Source: Spirulina subsalsa FACHB-351
GTDB lineage: Bacteria; Cyanobacteriota; Cyanobacteriia; Cyanobacteriales; Spirulinaceae
DNA length: 64,000 nt
Assembly: GCF_026130165.1 (NCBI RefSeq)
Contig: NZ_JAIHOM010000004.1
Coordinates: 1-64,000, forward strand
Reading direction: 5' to 3'
Shown: positions 35,824-44,590 of the stretch, piece by piece
Layout: every line of letters starts with the position of its first letter
Position numbering within the stretch: the first letter of the stretch is position 1
The notes under the pieces: model-generated
Seen by the model: the letters and a program-made list of their open reading frames with translations, nothing else
What the model was told of the DNA's origin: nothing
Databases searched by the model: none
Made by a program: the position numbers and the translations under genes

Positions 35824-36512
35824 TAATAGGCGATCTTGACAAGTTAAGACCCAAAGTTAGAAAAATTCTTGGTATAGCTTTTTGTCGATTTTCTTCTTTC
35901 GCTTCTTCACTTAGCTCCCCTGTGAAATAGGTTCGCCTCGATTCTGGCTGAAGAGGATTAGTCAACAATCTCTTGAGGGATGCTTTCTGCCCTAAGTTTG
36001 TGTTATAGTCAATCAGTATTTTCGGTTCTGGTGGGGAGCAGCCATCAGACGTAAGGGGGAAAGTCCGGTGCAAATCCGGCGCTGTCCCGCAGCTGTGAGG
36101 AGAGCAAGCACTCTCTCAGTCAGAATGCCCGCCGAATAGTCTCCTCTGGAGATGCGCGAACTTGTTCTATTTCGTCTGCGAGGTACGGATGATAATGTCT
36201 AAAAGCTTTTCTGAATTTATCTTTAAAGGTCGATTTCACCAAAAGCAGGAAAAATCGACCAGCAAAATAGTTTTAGGGAGAGAACAAATCCCCTCAAAGC
36301 TTTCTCTGTTCCCTAATATCAACTAATCCTTTATAGAGCGTTACAGCTTACTGCTCTTTGCACCGGAATGAATCGCAGAAATGCGCTCCGTTTTTGCTAC
36401 TTTTTTTTGCCTTAAAACGTGACTATTATGAACTTTAGAAACCAGAATAAAATCCAGATTGTCTCCCCAAATTATCGGGTAAAGATAAACCAACTTCTAT
36501 GGGGGGATAGTT
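35824..36512. other. Long leader with riboswitch
   Basis: Contains the cobalamin riboswitch and then a 290-base leader with an inverted repeat GGTCGATTT/AAATCGACC (36228-36260) and a T-rich hairpin ending at about 36412. One of these could be the expression platform. No reading frame is supported between 35824 and 36512. Confidence 0.6.
36015..36195 (+). promoter_or_regulatory. Cobalamin (B12) riboswitch
   Basis: The core elements are in order: AGCCATCAGACG near 36040, GGGGGAAAGTCCGGTGCAAA with TCCGGCGCTGTCCCGCAGCT (36055-36093), a GAGAG hairpin, and the B12-box-like TCAGAATGCCCGCC (36120-36134), ending in GGTACGGATGATAATG. This is the cobalamin aptamer family. It is read in the plus direction toward the gene at 36513. 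Confidence 0.9.
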
Positions 36513-36959
36513 ATGCACTCTAGTCATGATCTCTGGCAAAGAAACTCACCTTACTGGCAGGATGCTTTTGTTCAACAAAACCTCATTCTCTTAGCATATA
36601 CCGCCCATTGTGGCTATCTATCTCAGGGGCGAGGTCTTCTAGTTTGCGAGATAACTGAGAAGATACCCAGAACAATAAATTGGCAACTTGAACAGGTGAA
36701 GTTTACTCAAAGGTTTATCGCTCAAAATGAGGCAGCGTGCCACTTTCAGCAAATCAATCTGGAGTGGGAGGCAATTCCTGACCTAATTCAGGCGATCGCA
36801 ACCTATGACCCCACCTACGAAATTATTGTTTCACTTCAAGGAAATGACACCGTTGAGGTTCATTGTTTACAATCCAAGACCCCCTTATGCACAATCCACG
36901 ACCAAGTAAGACGGCGTTGGTCAGAATTCCACCTCGAAAATCCTACTCTAGGAAATTGA
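36513..36959 (+). CDS. Unknown 148-residue protein behind the riboswitch
   Basis: Soluble protein of 148 residues, moderately acidic, with CHF and HCLQSK clusters but no recognised motif. It is the first gene after the cobalamin riboswitch, and the desaturase follows after 13 bases, so it should be B12-regulated. The name, reaction and partner are unknown. ATG 36513 is preceded by GGGGGATAG, a plausible ribosome binding site. Confidence 0.7.
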   Translation: MHSSHDLWQRNSPYWQDAFVQQNLILLAYTAHCGYLSQGRGLLVCEITEKIPRTINWQLEQVKFTQRFIAQNEAACHFQQINLEWEAIPDLIQAIATYDPTYEIIVSLQGNDTVEVHCLQSKTPLCTIHDQVRRRWSEFHLENPTLGN

Positions 36960-36972
36960 CTCAAAATCCATT

Positions 36973-38169
36973 ATGCTCAAAAATTACTTGCATCGTCTAG
37001 GAAAAATTCCCACATCAGTACATCCCTTGGTAAAATCTGCATCTTCCCATCCCCAAAAAACATCAGATCAACTTAAAAAATCTGATTTTGTTTTAACTCC
37101 GTACATCAAAAGTAGCAACCTGCGCGCAACCTATCAAATTCTGAATACCGTTGTGCCGTATGTTCTTTTATGGATATTAGCCATAAAAGTCGCCTCGATT
37201 TCTTTCTGGCTTCTCCCGCCGATTATTACCCTGCTAATTCTCTTCTCCCTACGCTGTTTTTCCTTAATGCACGATTGCGGACACTATTCTTTGTTTCGCT
37301 CAAAACGGATGAACCGAATTATGGGATTTCTGCTCGGTGTAATCAACGCCATGCCCCAATATGGTTGGTCAAGAGATCATGCTTACCATCACAAAACCAA
37401 TGGCGACTGGGAGCGCTATCGGGGTGTTGCCGATTTCCTATCGACTGAGGAATTTTCCCAGCTTGATCCCTTCAATCAAAGATTTTATGAAGTCCTACGA
37501 TATCCCTTAATGGCCATTCCGGGCGGCTTTTTTTACTTAGTTATTAAACCCAGACTCATTTTAATTCTGGGAGTTTATGATTTCGCCCATCATTTATTCA
37601 CAGATTTGCAAAAAGGTTCAGAGTTTAACCTAGCACAAACAACATCCGCCCATTCGTCAAAACACTGGCAGTCAGCTACTGAGTTTTGGGATCTTTTGTT
37701 CAATAACATTTGTGTAATCAGTGGCTGGATTTTTCTCAGTCATGTATGGGGCTTTGGGCTGTTCTGGACGATTTACTCCATTACGCTTAGTTGTTCTGCG
37801 ACTATTTTTATCTGGATCTTTTTTGTACAACATATTTTTGAGGGATCTTACGCCCATAAAACAGCAGGCTGGGATTATGTTTTGGGAGCCGTTAAGGGGA
37901 GCAGTTATTTAGAATTACCAGCCATCCTGAGATGGTTTACGGCAGATATTGGCTATCACAATATTCATCATCTCTCCTCCAGAATTCCCAATTACCATCT
38001 CGCCGCTTGTCATGAAGAAAATCGTCATTTGCTCTCGGAAGTGAAGACACTGCACATCAGAGATTTACTCAACTGTTGCCAATTCCTGCTCTGGGATGCA
38101 GAGTCGAATCGCTTAGTGAGCATCGCTTCTTTTCGTGATACAGCACAGATGGAGACTGCTCTAAAATAG
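36973..38169 (+). CDS. Acyl-lipid fatty acid desaturase (omega-6/delta-12 type fold)
   Basis: Membrane desaturase of 398 residues with the three histidine boxes: HDCGH (about 100), HAYHH (about 138) and HNIHH (about 331). Four to six hydrophobic segments lie between them. This layout fits DesA-type acyl-lipid desaturases, which insert double bonds in membrane lipids using ferredoxin, but position specificity cannot be read. It is the second gene of a riboswitch-led unit, an unusual place for a desaturase. A carotenoid ketolase/hydroxylase-like relative is the alternative. Confidence 0.8.
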   Translation: MLKNYLHRLGKIPTSVHPLVKSASSHPQKTSDQLKKSDFVLTPYIKSSNLRATYQILNTVVPYVLLWILAIKVASISFWLLPPIITLLILFSLRCFSLMHDCGHYSLFRSKRMNRIMGFLLGVINAMPQYGWSRDHAYHHKTNGDWERYRGVADFLSTEEFSQLDPFNQRFYEVLRYPLMAIPGGFFYLVIKPRLILILGVYDFAHHLFTDLQKGSEFNLAQTTSAHSSKHWQSATEFWDLLFNNICVISGWIFLSHVWGFGLFWTIYSITLSCSATIFIWIFFVQHIFEGSYAHKTAGWDYVLGAVKGSSYLELPAILRWFTADIGYHNIHHLSSRIPNYHLAACHEENRHLLSEVKTLHIRDLLNCCQFLLWDAESNRLVSIASFRDTAQMETALK

Positions 38170-38224
38170 TGAACTTTCTCAAGCTTGCTCGTGACTTTTA
38201 AGGAATACCTTTGATCGTTCAACC

Positions 38225-39232
38225 ATGTCTAATCTTTTTGTAATCACCCCGGGCTTAATCCTGTTGGCAATCCTCCTAGGATTAGCACTTTACCTCCTCT
38301 TTCCTCGGAAATATCAATCCGCCGATTCTGTCGCCAACTCCTATGATGATTGGACCAATGACGGCATCCTCGAATTTTACTGGGGGGAACATATCCACCT
38401 CGGGCATTATGGCTCACCACCCCAACGGAAGGACTTCTTAAAAGCAAAGGAGGATTTTGTTCATGAAATGGTGCGTTGGGGAAGATTAAATAACCTTCCT
38501 GCTGGCACAACGGTTTTAGATGTGGGCTGTGGGATTGGGGGCAGTAGTCGCATTCTGGCGCGAGATTATGGTTTTGCGGTTACAGGTGTTACCATCAGCC
38601 CAGAGCAAGTCAAACGCGCTCAGGAACTCACACCCCCCGATCTTACTGCTCAGTTTCAGGTGGATGATGCCTTAGCGTTGTCTTTCCCCGATGGGAGCTT
38701 TGATGTGGTGTGGTCCATTGAAGCGGGTCCCCATATGCCGGATAAAGCCCAATATGCACGAGAGATGATGCGGGTGTTGAAACCGGGGGGGATTTTAGTG
38801 GTGGCGGACTGGAATCAACGAGATGACCGCCAAAAGCCTTTGAATTTCTGGGAAAAGCCTGTAATGCGGCAACTGTTAGATCAATGGGCCCATCCCGCCT
38901 TTGCCAGTATTGAAGGGTTTGCTGAACAACTTGCCGCTACTGGGTTGGTATCTGGGGAAGTTGCCACGGCTGACTGGACGGCGGAAACGTTACCCTCTTG
39001 GCTTGATTCCATTTGGCAGGGGGTAGCACGTCCAGAGGGGCTAATTCGCTTTGGGGTGAGGGGATTCCTGAAGTCTTTGCGGGAAGTTCCCACCTTGTTG
39101 TTAATGCGGGTGGCGTTTGGAGCGGGTTTGTGCCGATTTGGGATGTTCCGGGCGGTTCGCGCTGCGACACCTGTTGGGGAGATGGCGGTATCGGGTCAAA
39201 CCAGTGAACCGTTCACTGCCCAGACCAAATAA
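38225..39232 (+). CDS. MPBQ/MSBQ methyltransferase-like enzyme
   Basis: A 335-residue SAM-dependent methyltransferase with an N-terminal membrane anchor (residues 8-28) and LDVGCGIGGSSRIL (motif I), VWSIEAGPHMPD and LKPGGILVVADWN. It matches the cyanobacterial 2-methyl-6-phytylbenzoquinone methyltransferase (sll0418 type), which methylates MPBQ and MSBQ for tocopherol and plastoquinone. It is the third gene after the cobalamin riboswitch, 55 bases behind the desaturase. A gamma-tocopherol methyltransferase is less likely. Confidence 0.8.
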   Translation: MSNLFVITPGLILLAILLGLALYLLFPRKYQSADSVANSYDDWTNDGILEFYWGEHIHLGHYGSPPQRKDFLKAKEDFVHEMVRWGRLNNLPAGTTVLDVGCGIGGSSRILARDYGFAVTGVTISPEQVKRAQELTPPDLTAQFQVDDALALSFPDGSFDVVWSIEAGPHMPDKAQYAREMMRVLKPGGILVVADWNQRDDRQKPLNFWEKPVMRQLLDQWAHPAFASIEGFAEQLAATGLVSGEVATADWTAETLPSWLDSIWQGVARPEGLIRFGVRGFLKSLREVPTLLLMRVAFGAGLCRFGMFRAVRAATPVGEMAVSGQTSEPFTAQTK

Positions 39233-39250
39233 TATCACTGTGAATATTCT

Positions 39251-39287
39251 GCCCCATCCTGCCTTTGGTGAGAATGGGGTAGCTCAC
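39251..39287 (+). repeat. Solo end hairpin, CTCAC type
   Basis: GCCCCATCCTGCC, loop, GGTGAGAATGGGG then TAGCTCAC. Related in plan to 13573-13609. Confidence 0.45.
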
Positions 39288-39476
39288 TCGGCTCCTAGAG
39301 AGTTTCGTGAAGTTCTCCCCCGCTAACCCTACGGGTATAACGGGCGACCCCTGCTGACTTTAGGTTGGGTCTGGTTGTAGACTGGCAAGTTTATCCTAAT
39401 AATGCTATAGTACTAGGAAACACTTTGTTCCAGGCAGGTTAGCGTCTGGCGCTGATGTAGCTGGCGGGATTGAAAT

Positions 39477-40253
39477 ATGTCTAGCACCCATACGGGTATT
39501 GAGTGGACTGATAAAACTTGGAATCCGACAACTGGCTGTGACAAGGTTAGCCCGGGTTGTCTTCATTGTTATGCTGAAGCTATAACGCAGCGTTTTCACA
39601 AGAACTTTCCTAACGGTTTTGCCTTAACATTGCATCCGGAGAGGTTACAACAACCATTGAGTTGGCGCACTCCCAGCCGAATTTTCGTTAACTCGATGAG
39701 TGATCTTTTCCATGAGGATGTTCCCTTAGAATTCATCCGAGAAGTTTTCTCTGTTATTAATAAAACTCCTTGGCATATCTATCAAATTCTGACCAAGCGC
39801 CATCAACGTTTAGATGATTTATCTTCTCAGTTGGATTTTCCACAGAATGTCTGGTTAGGGGTATCAGTTGAAAATCAGAACTACGTTGAGCGTATTGAAT
39901 ATCTTCGCCGAGTTCCTGTATCTGTACGCTTTATATCGTGTGAACCACTTTTAGGAGAACTTCAACTAAATTTGACTGATATTCATTGGGTTATTGTAGG
40001 TGGTGAATCTGGTCACAAACATCGACCCATACAAATCCAATGGGTAGAGGATATTCGCGACCAGTGCCAAAATGCCGGGGTAGCATTTTTCTTTAAACAA
40101 GTTGGAGGAAGAACACCAAAAGCTGGCGGTAGATTACTTGATAATAGAATCTGGGATGAAATGCCAGATATATGGAATCAGCATATTGACAAATGGGGAA
40201 CTTCTCCAATTAAGGTAACTAAGGGGGGGAATCAGTTAGAGCTTATTGCTTAG
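39477..40253 (+). CDS. Gp37/Gp68-like (three-Cys-motif, DUF5131) protein
   Basis: A 258-residue protein of the phage Gp37/Gp68 family (PF07505). The N-terminal GIEWTDKTWNPTTGCDKVSP is followed by GCLHCYAE, giving the three cysteines that name the family; YQILTKR, SVENQ, FISCEPLLG and VGGESG complete it. Radical-SAM-like Fe-S chemistry is suspected for the family, not proved. It is convergent with, and overlaps by 11 bases, the TcmP gene, its known genetic partner. Base use is AT-rich, which fits acquisition. Confidence 0.85.
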   Translation: MSSTHTGIEWTDKTWNPTTGCDKVSPGCLHCYAEAITQRFHKNFPNGFALTLHPERLQQPLSWRTPSRIFVNSMSDLFHEDVPLEFIREVFSVINKTPWHIYQILTKRHQRLDDLSSQLDFPQNVWLGVSVENQNYVERIEYLRRVPVSVRFISCEPLLGELQLNLTDIHWVIVGGESGHKHRPIQIQWVEDIRDQCQNAGVAFFFKQVGGRTPKAGGRLLDNRIWDEMPDIWNQHIDKWGTSPIKVTKGGNQLELIA

Positions 40254-41379
40254 GTGGAAATTCCACTTTGACCCCATCAGCAAATGTGATTTTTCCCTGG
40301 TATTTTCGCCGTTTATTGGCAGGTGGATCTGCCGTAATTTTTCCCTGAGCTTCAAGATTAATAAGGGCAGTTTTGTAGTTCTTTTTAATATACGGTTTCC
40401 CAACATGATGCTGTTCGTAAATCTCTTGCATTGTCATGGTTTTACCTGAAAACGTATCCAGCAACATCGCTTCGAGTGCATCAAGAGGACGAGTCAACTC
40501 GAACAATAACGGTTGTCGTAGAGTCGCCGGATTGTACTCAAAAGATGGCACACCCTGCGTCTGCTCAGAACTTTCTTTAGCCATTATGTCTTTCATGATT
40601 TCATAGCCTTTGATATGCTTGCTTACAAAGATAAGATGATGGGTAGTGCGATTGCCGCTTTCATGTTTAAATCGGAAGGGAAGAACATACTGAGTCCCCA
40701 TGTCTTTTAAGACTTCACAAATTACTTCTACAATAGTTAACTCACGCTCTCGTGGACTCAGTGGTTCCAATTGTTGGCGGAGTTGATCTGCCCGTACTTC
40801 TCCAAATAGCGCATTAATATGCTCTTGAACGGCATCATTGCTTAATCCCATATTGATCCGGTTATAGTTGAAGAAAAAAATACAATCACAACCCCAATCT
40901 TTGACCACTGAATTAATCAGTTGAAGAGATAAACCTTTGTAGCCCCAAGGATCTACAAAAAATAAGGTGGGAACCAATCGGTGTTCTTGAAAGGTTTTAA
41001 CTATATTATCTCCAACTTCATGATTCCATATTTTGGGAGGGTATTTTAAACGCTGTATGCCGGGAATCTCATTGATAGCTTCTTCAAGAGATTTGACATG
41101 GGTGGCATCGACATCGTTAAAAATTGATACTAACATATCCCGCAGATCTGGATCTGAGATAGCTGTTTCCAGCACTTTCACTGGGGTGGATTTTGAACCA
41201 TCTTCATATCGTCCGGTCCCCGCAAAAAGATCAATATAAGCAATTTTTTTGGGTTTTTTAGAGGATTGTTTGACAGTAGGAATAATTACTTTTGCCCAAG
41301 CCCAGAAATATTTTTCAACAATTCTGGCTTTGATCAAGGACTGTTCTTTCTGTACCTCAAAAAATGAGTTTCTGGTCAT
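40243..41379 (-). CDS. tcmP: Three-Cys-motif partner protein TcmP
   Basis: A 378-residue protein of the TcmP family, known as the partner of the Gp37/Gp68-like protein. It starts at ATG 41379 (MTRNSFFEVQKEQS); the longer frame to 41475 adds an unlikely leader. IDLFAGTGRYEDG looks like methyltransferase motif I and FFVDPWGYKG like motif IV with DPWG in place of DPPY. A C-terminal winged-helix-like region (about 330-375) may bind nucleic acid. Role unknown; a nucleic-acid modification or phage-defence role is inferred. Confidence 0.8.
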   Translation of the reverse strand: MTRNSFFEVQKEQSLIKARIVEKYFWAWAKVIIPTVKQSSKKPKKIAYIDLFAGTGRYEDGSKSTPVKVLETAISDPDLRDMLVSIFNDVDATHVKSLEEAINEIPGIQRLKYPPKIWNHEVGDNIVKTFQEHRLVPTLFFVDPWGYKGLSLQLINSVVKDWGCDCIFFFNYNRINMGLSNDAVQEHINALFGEVRADQLRQQLEPLSPRERELTIVEVICEVLKDMGTQYVLPFRFKHESGNRTTHHLIFVSKHIKGYEIMKDIMAKESSEQTQGVPSFEYNPATLRQPLLFELTRPLDALEAMLLDTFSGKTMTMQEIYEQHHVGKPYIKKNYKTALINLEAQGKITADPPANKRRKYQGKITFADGVKVEFPPKQ

Positions 41380-41585
41380 ATATTGTGTGAATATTAACAG
41401 GATCTGGAATGGAATAATACCCAATATAGCGAACCTATCTGAGTCGTGCAAAAAAGGCTCGCCTGGAATCGACATAGGATAATAGCCCAGAGTTCACATC
41501 TCATTAGGACTAGCTATATATTATTTGATTTTTTGGGTTCATCAAAAAATGGGTCTAAAACTCCGTCCTTCCGGGACGGCCTTTT

Positions 41586-41953
41586 TTGATTCTCAAGATC
41601 AGTATTGAGTATAGCGATGCCCCACCGACCGCAGCTAGAAATTGGTTAAACTAAGTTAGTATAATGCTACAGAACCACTTAACCCACAGTGATGAAAGCA
41701 CGCTATCAGTATAAAATCTACCCCACCACTCAACAGCAGCAAGGACTTGCTCAACTGTTCGGCTGTGTGAGGGTGGCTTTTAAAGAAGATGAACCGAAAA
41801 TCTGCTCGTTTTACTAAAGCAGCATTTAAGCTGAAAGGCTCTAGACGGCGCGAGCGTTTGCGGGGGGCAGTGGCTTGTTTGTCTACCTGTCAGGAGGCTA
41901 TGTAATGGTCAGACTGGGAATGCCCACGCCGTGATAGCTGGGGAGGATGTCAA
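41586..41953 (+). mobile_element. Decayed, internally deleted IS200/IS605 element with both ends
   Basis: TTGAT (41586-41590) is followed by a hairpin CTCAA/TTGAG (41592-41609), the layout of a left end after its target site. At the right, GGGGAGGATGTCAA ends at 41953. Between them lies a tnpB reduced to fragments. About 360 bases remain, so it is now a MITE-sized relic. Confidence 0.65.
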
Positions 41954-41960
41954 TATTGAA
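41692..41960 (+). pseudogene. tnpB: tnpB fragments (IS200/IS605 family)
   Basis: ATG 41692 opens MKARYQYKIYPTTQQQQGLA, the typical TnpB N-terminus, and continues through FGCVRVAF before a TAA at 41815. In another frame NRKSARFTKAAFKLKGSRRR (from 41789) matches the central TnpB region, and GNAHAVIAGEDVNIEG near 41910-41960 the C-terminal tail. The catalytic RuvC parts are deleted. Not functional as a protein. Confidence 0.8.
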
Positions 41961-41986
41961 GGAGTGAATAGGAGAGAAACACCGTG

Positions 41987-42304
41987 ATGGAACTTTGGCG
42001 ACTGTGGTGGCAAACTATTGTTTTATCGAGTCAACACAACCCCCCTCGCTTTATTGAGGCTTTAATGTTATCTTTAGCGATCGCCTTTTTGCTCGTTCTG
42101 CTCTTCACTTGGCGCACCAGTCACCAATGGCCATATCTTGTCTTGAGTCTAAGTTACGGCATTGGGGCCTCGGTATCTATCCTGATTCGCGAGGCCTATA
42201 GTGGCCCTTCTCGTCCCCGTTTCACCCCCGTCATGGGGGTGATTAGTGTTTCTTTACTCATACTTATTTGGGGCTTAATGTTAGTCGTCCAAGATGCTTT
42301 TTAA
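41987..42304 (+). CDS. Small integral membrane protein, unknown
   Basis: A 105-residue protein with three hydrophobic segments (about 24-41, 49-67 and 83-103). ATG 41987 is chosen over GTG 41984. It starts 34 bases after the IS end TGTCAA, so that IS end lies in its leader. Function unknown; it may be cotranscribed with pta, 49 bases downstream. Confidence 0.65.
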   Translation: MELWRLWWQTIVLSSQHNPPRFIEALMLSLAIAFLLVLLFTWRTSHQWPYLVLSLSYGIGASVSILIREAYSGPSRPRFTPVMGVISVSLLILIWGLMLVVQDAF

Positions 42305-42353
42305 AGGGTTTTCTCCTCACCTCAAGCTCATCTTGAACTCTCTATGGTGAACC

Positions 42354-44444
42354 ATGACACACTCCCTATACATTAGTATTAATGAGTCGAAAAGTGGAAA
42401 GTCTCTCATTGCTTTAGGCATTATTGAACTAATTTTACGCAAAACGACAAAGGTCGGCTTTTTTCGCCCTATTATCGGCACTCATCGACCCGAAGAAGCG
42501 GATAAAGATATTAAGCTCATTTTACGGCATTTTCGCTTAAATCAAACCTATGAGGAGTCCTATGGGGTTTCTTTTCGGGAGATGGGAGATTTGGGGAGAA
42601 ATGGGAATGTAGAAGGGGTTTTAGAAAAAATCATTAGTCGCTACAAAAATCTTGAGCAAAAATGTGATTTTATCCTCTGTGAAGGGTCAGATTATTTAGG
42701 ACAAAGTACAGCGTTTGAGTTTAATATTAACCGCACTATTGCGAAGACATTAAATTGTCCCGTTTTAATTATAGGTAATGCTTATGAAAAGACTGTTGAT
42801 GAGGCGATTAATTCCGTTGATTTGTCCTTCCATGCTTACCAAGAAGAAGAATGTCAGGTGGTAGGAATTTTACTAAATAAGGCAAATCCCCGTGCTTTAA
42901 AAGAGTTACAAGAAAATTTAGAGTTAAAATATAATCCCCAAGAATATTTACTGGGAGTGATTCCCTTTAGTAATCGTCTCAATAGTCCTCGGGTGCGGGA
43001 TATTGTGGCTCAACTCAAAGCGGAGGTAATTTGGGGAGGGGATAAACTGGATAATGTGGTATCTGGCTATATTGTGGCGGCGATGCAGGTACAACACGCT
43101 ATTACTCACTTTGTCGATGATGCGTTAATTATTACACCGGGGGATCGAGGAGATATTATTGTTGGGGCATTACAAGCCCATCAATCGGTTAATTATCCCC
43201 GCTTGGCTGGGATTGTTTTATCTACAGGATTTAGGCCAGAATTGCCTATTATGCAGTTAATTGAGGGCTTATCAGATACCTTACCTATTCTCTTGGTGCA
43301 AGAGAATACTTATGAAACAGCTACTCAACTCAATACGGCAGTTTATCCCTCTATTACGGCATCGGATCATGAAAAAATATCCCTGAGTTTACGGCAATTT
43401 AACCGTCATGTCAACTTAGCACAATTGGAGAAGCAAATTAGTACCCTCCGCAGTCAGGGAATCACGCCGAAAATGTTTATTTATAATCGGGTGGAACAGG
43501 CAAAAGCTCTCCATAAACATATTGTTCTCCCGGAAGGCAATGAGCCGCGTATTTTAAAGGCGGCGGCACTGTTATTAAATCAGGATATTGTTGATTTAAC
43601 GCTCTTGGGACAACGGGAAGAAATTGCCCAAATTGTCAAGCAACAAGGGATTCGTTTAGATTTAGATCAAGTGCAGATCATTAATCCCATTGAGTCGGGG
43701 AAAGTGGCTGAATATAGTCAGATTTTGTATGATCTTCGTAAACATAAAGGGATGACCTTAGAAGCGGCTCGGGATTTTGTGTTAGATGTGTCCTATTTCG
43801 GGACAATGATGGTTTATCAAGGGGAGGCGGATGGGATGGTATCTGGTGCTGTGCATACCACGCAACACACCATTCGTCCAGCGCTACAAATTATTAAAAC
43901 AAAGCCGGATTGTGCTATTGTTTCTTCGGTGTTTTTAATGTGTTTAGCGGATCGGGTTTTAGTCTATGGTGATTGTGCGGTTAATCCCAATCCAAACGCG
44001 GAACAATTAGCGGAAATTGCTCTATCTTCGGCGAAAACGGCGGAGTCTTTTGGCATTGAACCTAAAGTGGCGTTATTGTCCTATTCTTCGGGAACATCTG
44101 GACGGGGGGAAGCGGTGGAAAAAGTCCGTCAGGCGGCAGAAATTGCTAAACAACGCCGTCCCGATTTAAAGTTAGAGGGGCCGATTCAATACGATGCGGC
44201 TGTAGATGCAGAGGTGGCGGCGCAAAAGTTGCCGAGTTCGGAAGTGGCGGGACAGGCGACGGTTTTGGTGTTCCCTGACCTGAATACGGGGAATAATACT
44301 TATAAGGCGGTACAACGGGAAACAGGTGCGATCGCCATTGGTCCGATTCTCCAGGGTCTGAAAAAACCTGTGAATGACCTCAGTCGCGGCTGTACTGTAC
44401 CGGATATTGTCAATACTGTAGTGATTACGGCTATTCAAAGTTAA
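42354..44444 (+). CDS. pta: Phosphate acetyltransferase, long form
   Basis: A 696-residue enzyme that interconverts acetyl-CoA and acetyl phosphate. Domains: an N-terminal dethiobiotin synthetase-like P-loop-type domain (about 1-215), a DRTGG regulatory domain (about 220-335), and the catalytic PTA_PTB domain (from about 375), with LPEGNEPRILKAA and GRGEAVEKVRQAAE, FPDLNTGNNTYKAVQR. The first domain reads INESKSGKSL, so the GxxGxGK loop is altered, as is common in this long form. No ackA is adjacent. Acetate overflow and acetyl phosphate supply are its usual roles. Confidence 0.93.
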   Translation: MTHSLYISINESKSGKSLIALGIIELILRKTTKVGFFRPIIGTHRPEEADKDIKLILRHFRLNQTYEESYGVSFREMGDLGRNGNVEGVLEKIISRYKNLEQKCDFILCEGSDYLGQSTAFEFNINRTIAKTLNCPVLIIGNAYEKTVDEAINSVDLSFHAYQEEECQVVGILLNKANPRALKELQENLELKYNPQEYLLGVIPFSNRLNSPRVRDIVAQLKAEVIWGGDKLDNVVSGYIVAAMQVQHAITHFVDDALIITPGDRGDIIVGALQAHQSVNYPRLAGIVLSTGFRPELPIMQLIEGLSDTLPILLVQENTYETATQLNTAVYPSITASDHEKISLSLRQFNRHVNLAQLEKQISTLRSQGITPKMFIYNRVEQAKALHKHIVLPEGNEPRILKAAALLLNQDIVDLTLLGQREEIAQIVKQQGIRLDLDQVQIINPIESGKVAEYSQILYDLRKHKGMTLEAARDFVLDVSYFGTMMVYQGEADGMVSGAVHTTQHTIRPALQIIKTKPDCAIVSSVFLMCLADRVLVYGDCAVNPNPNAEQLAEIALSSAKTAESFGIEPKVALLSYSSGTSGRGEAVEKVRQAAEIAKQRRPDLKLEGPIQYDAAVDAEVAAQKLPSSEVAGQATVLVFPDLNTGNNTYKAVQRETGAIAIGPILQGLKKPVNDLSRGCTVPDIVNTVVITAIQS

Positions 44445-44590
44445 GTTGTCACAGGATTTTCCGAGCATAGCTCGTTACAATATTGTTTGTGTGTAGAATG
44501 TCGGGTTAATGACCTCCCTTGTGAGTGAGCAGATAGGATTATCAAACCTTGGGTATACTCTTGTTCTAACGAGGTAGAACAGTTTTACTT

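Larger units (their letters stand above)
41380..41986. other. Spacer containing a decayed IS element
   Basis: A terminator-like hairpin CCGTCC/GGACGG with six T lies at 41561-41587, followed by the tnpB remnant element at 41586-41953. Nothing else is recognised. Confidence 0.6.
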
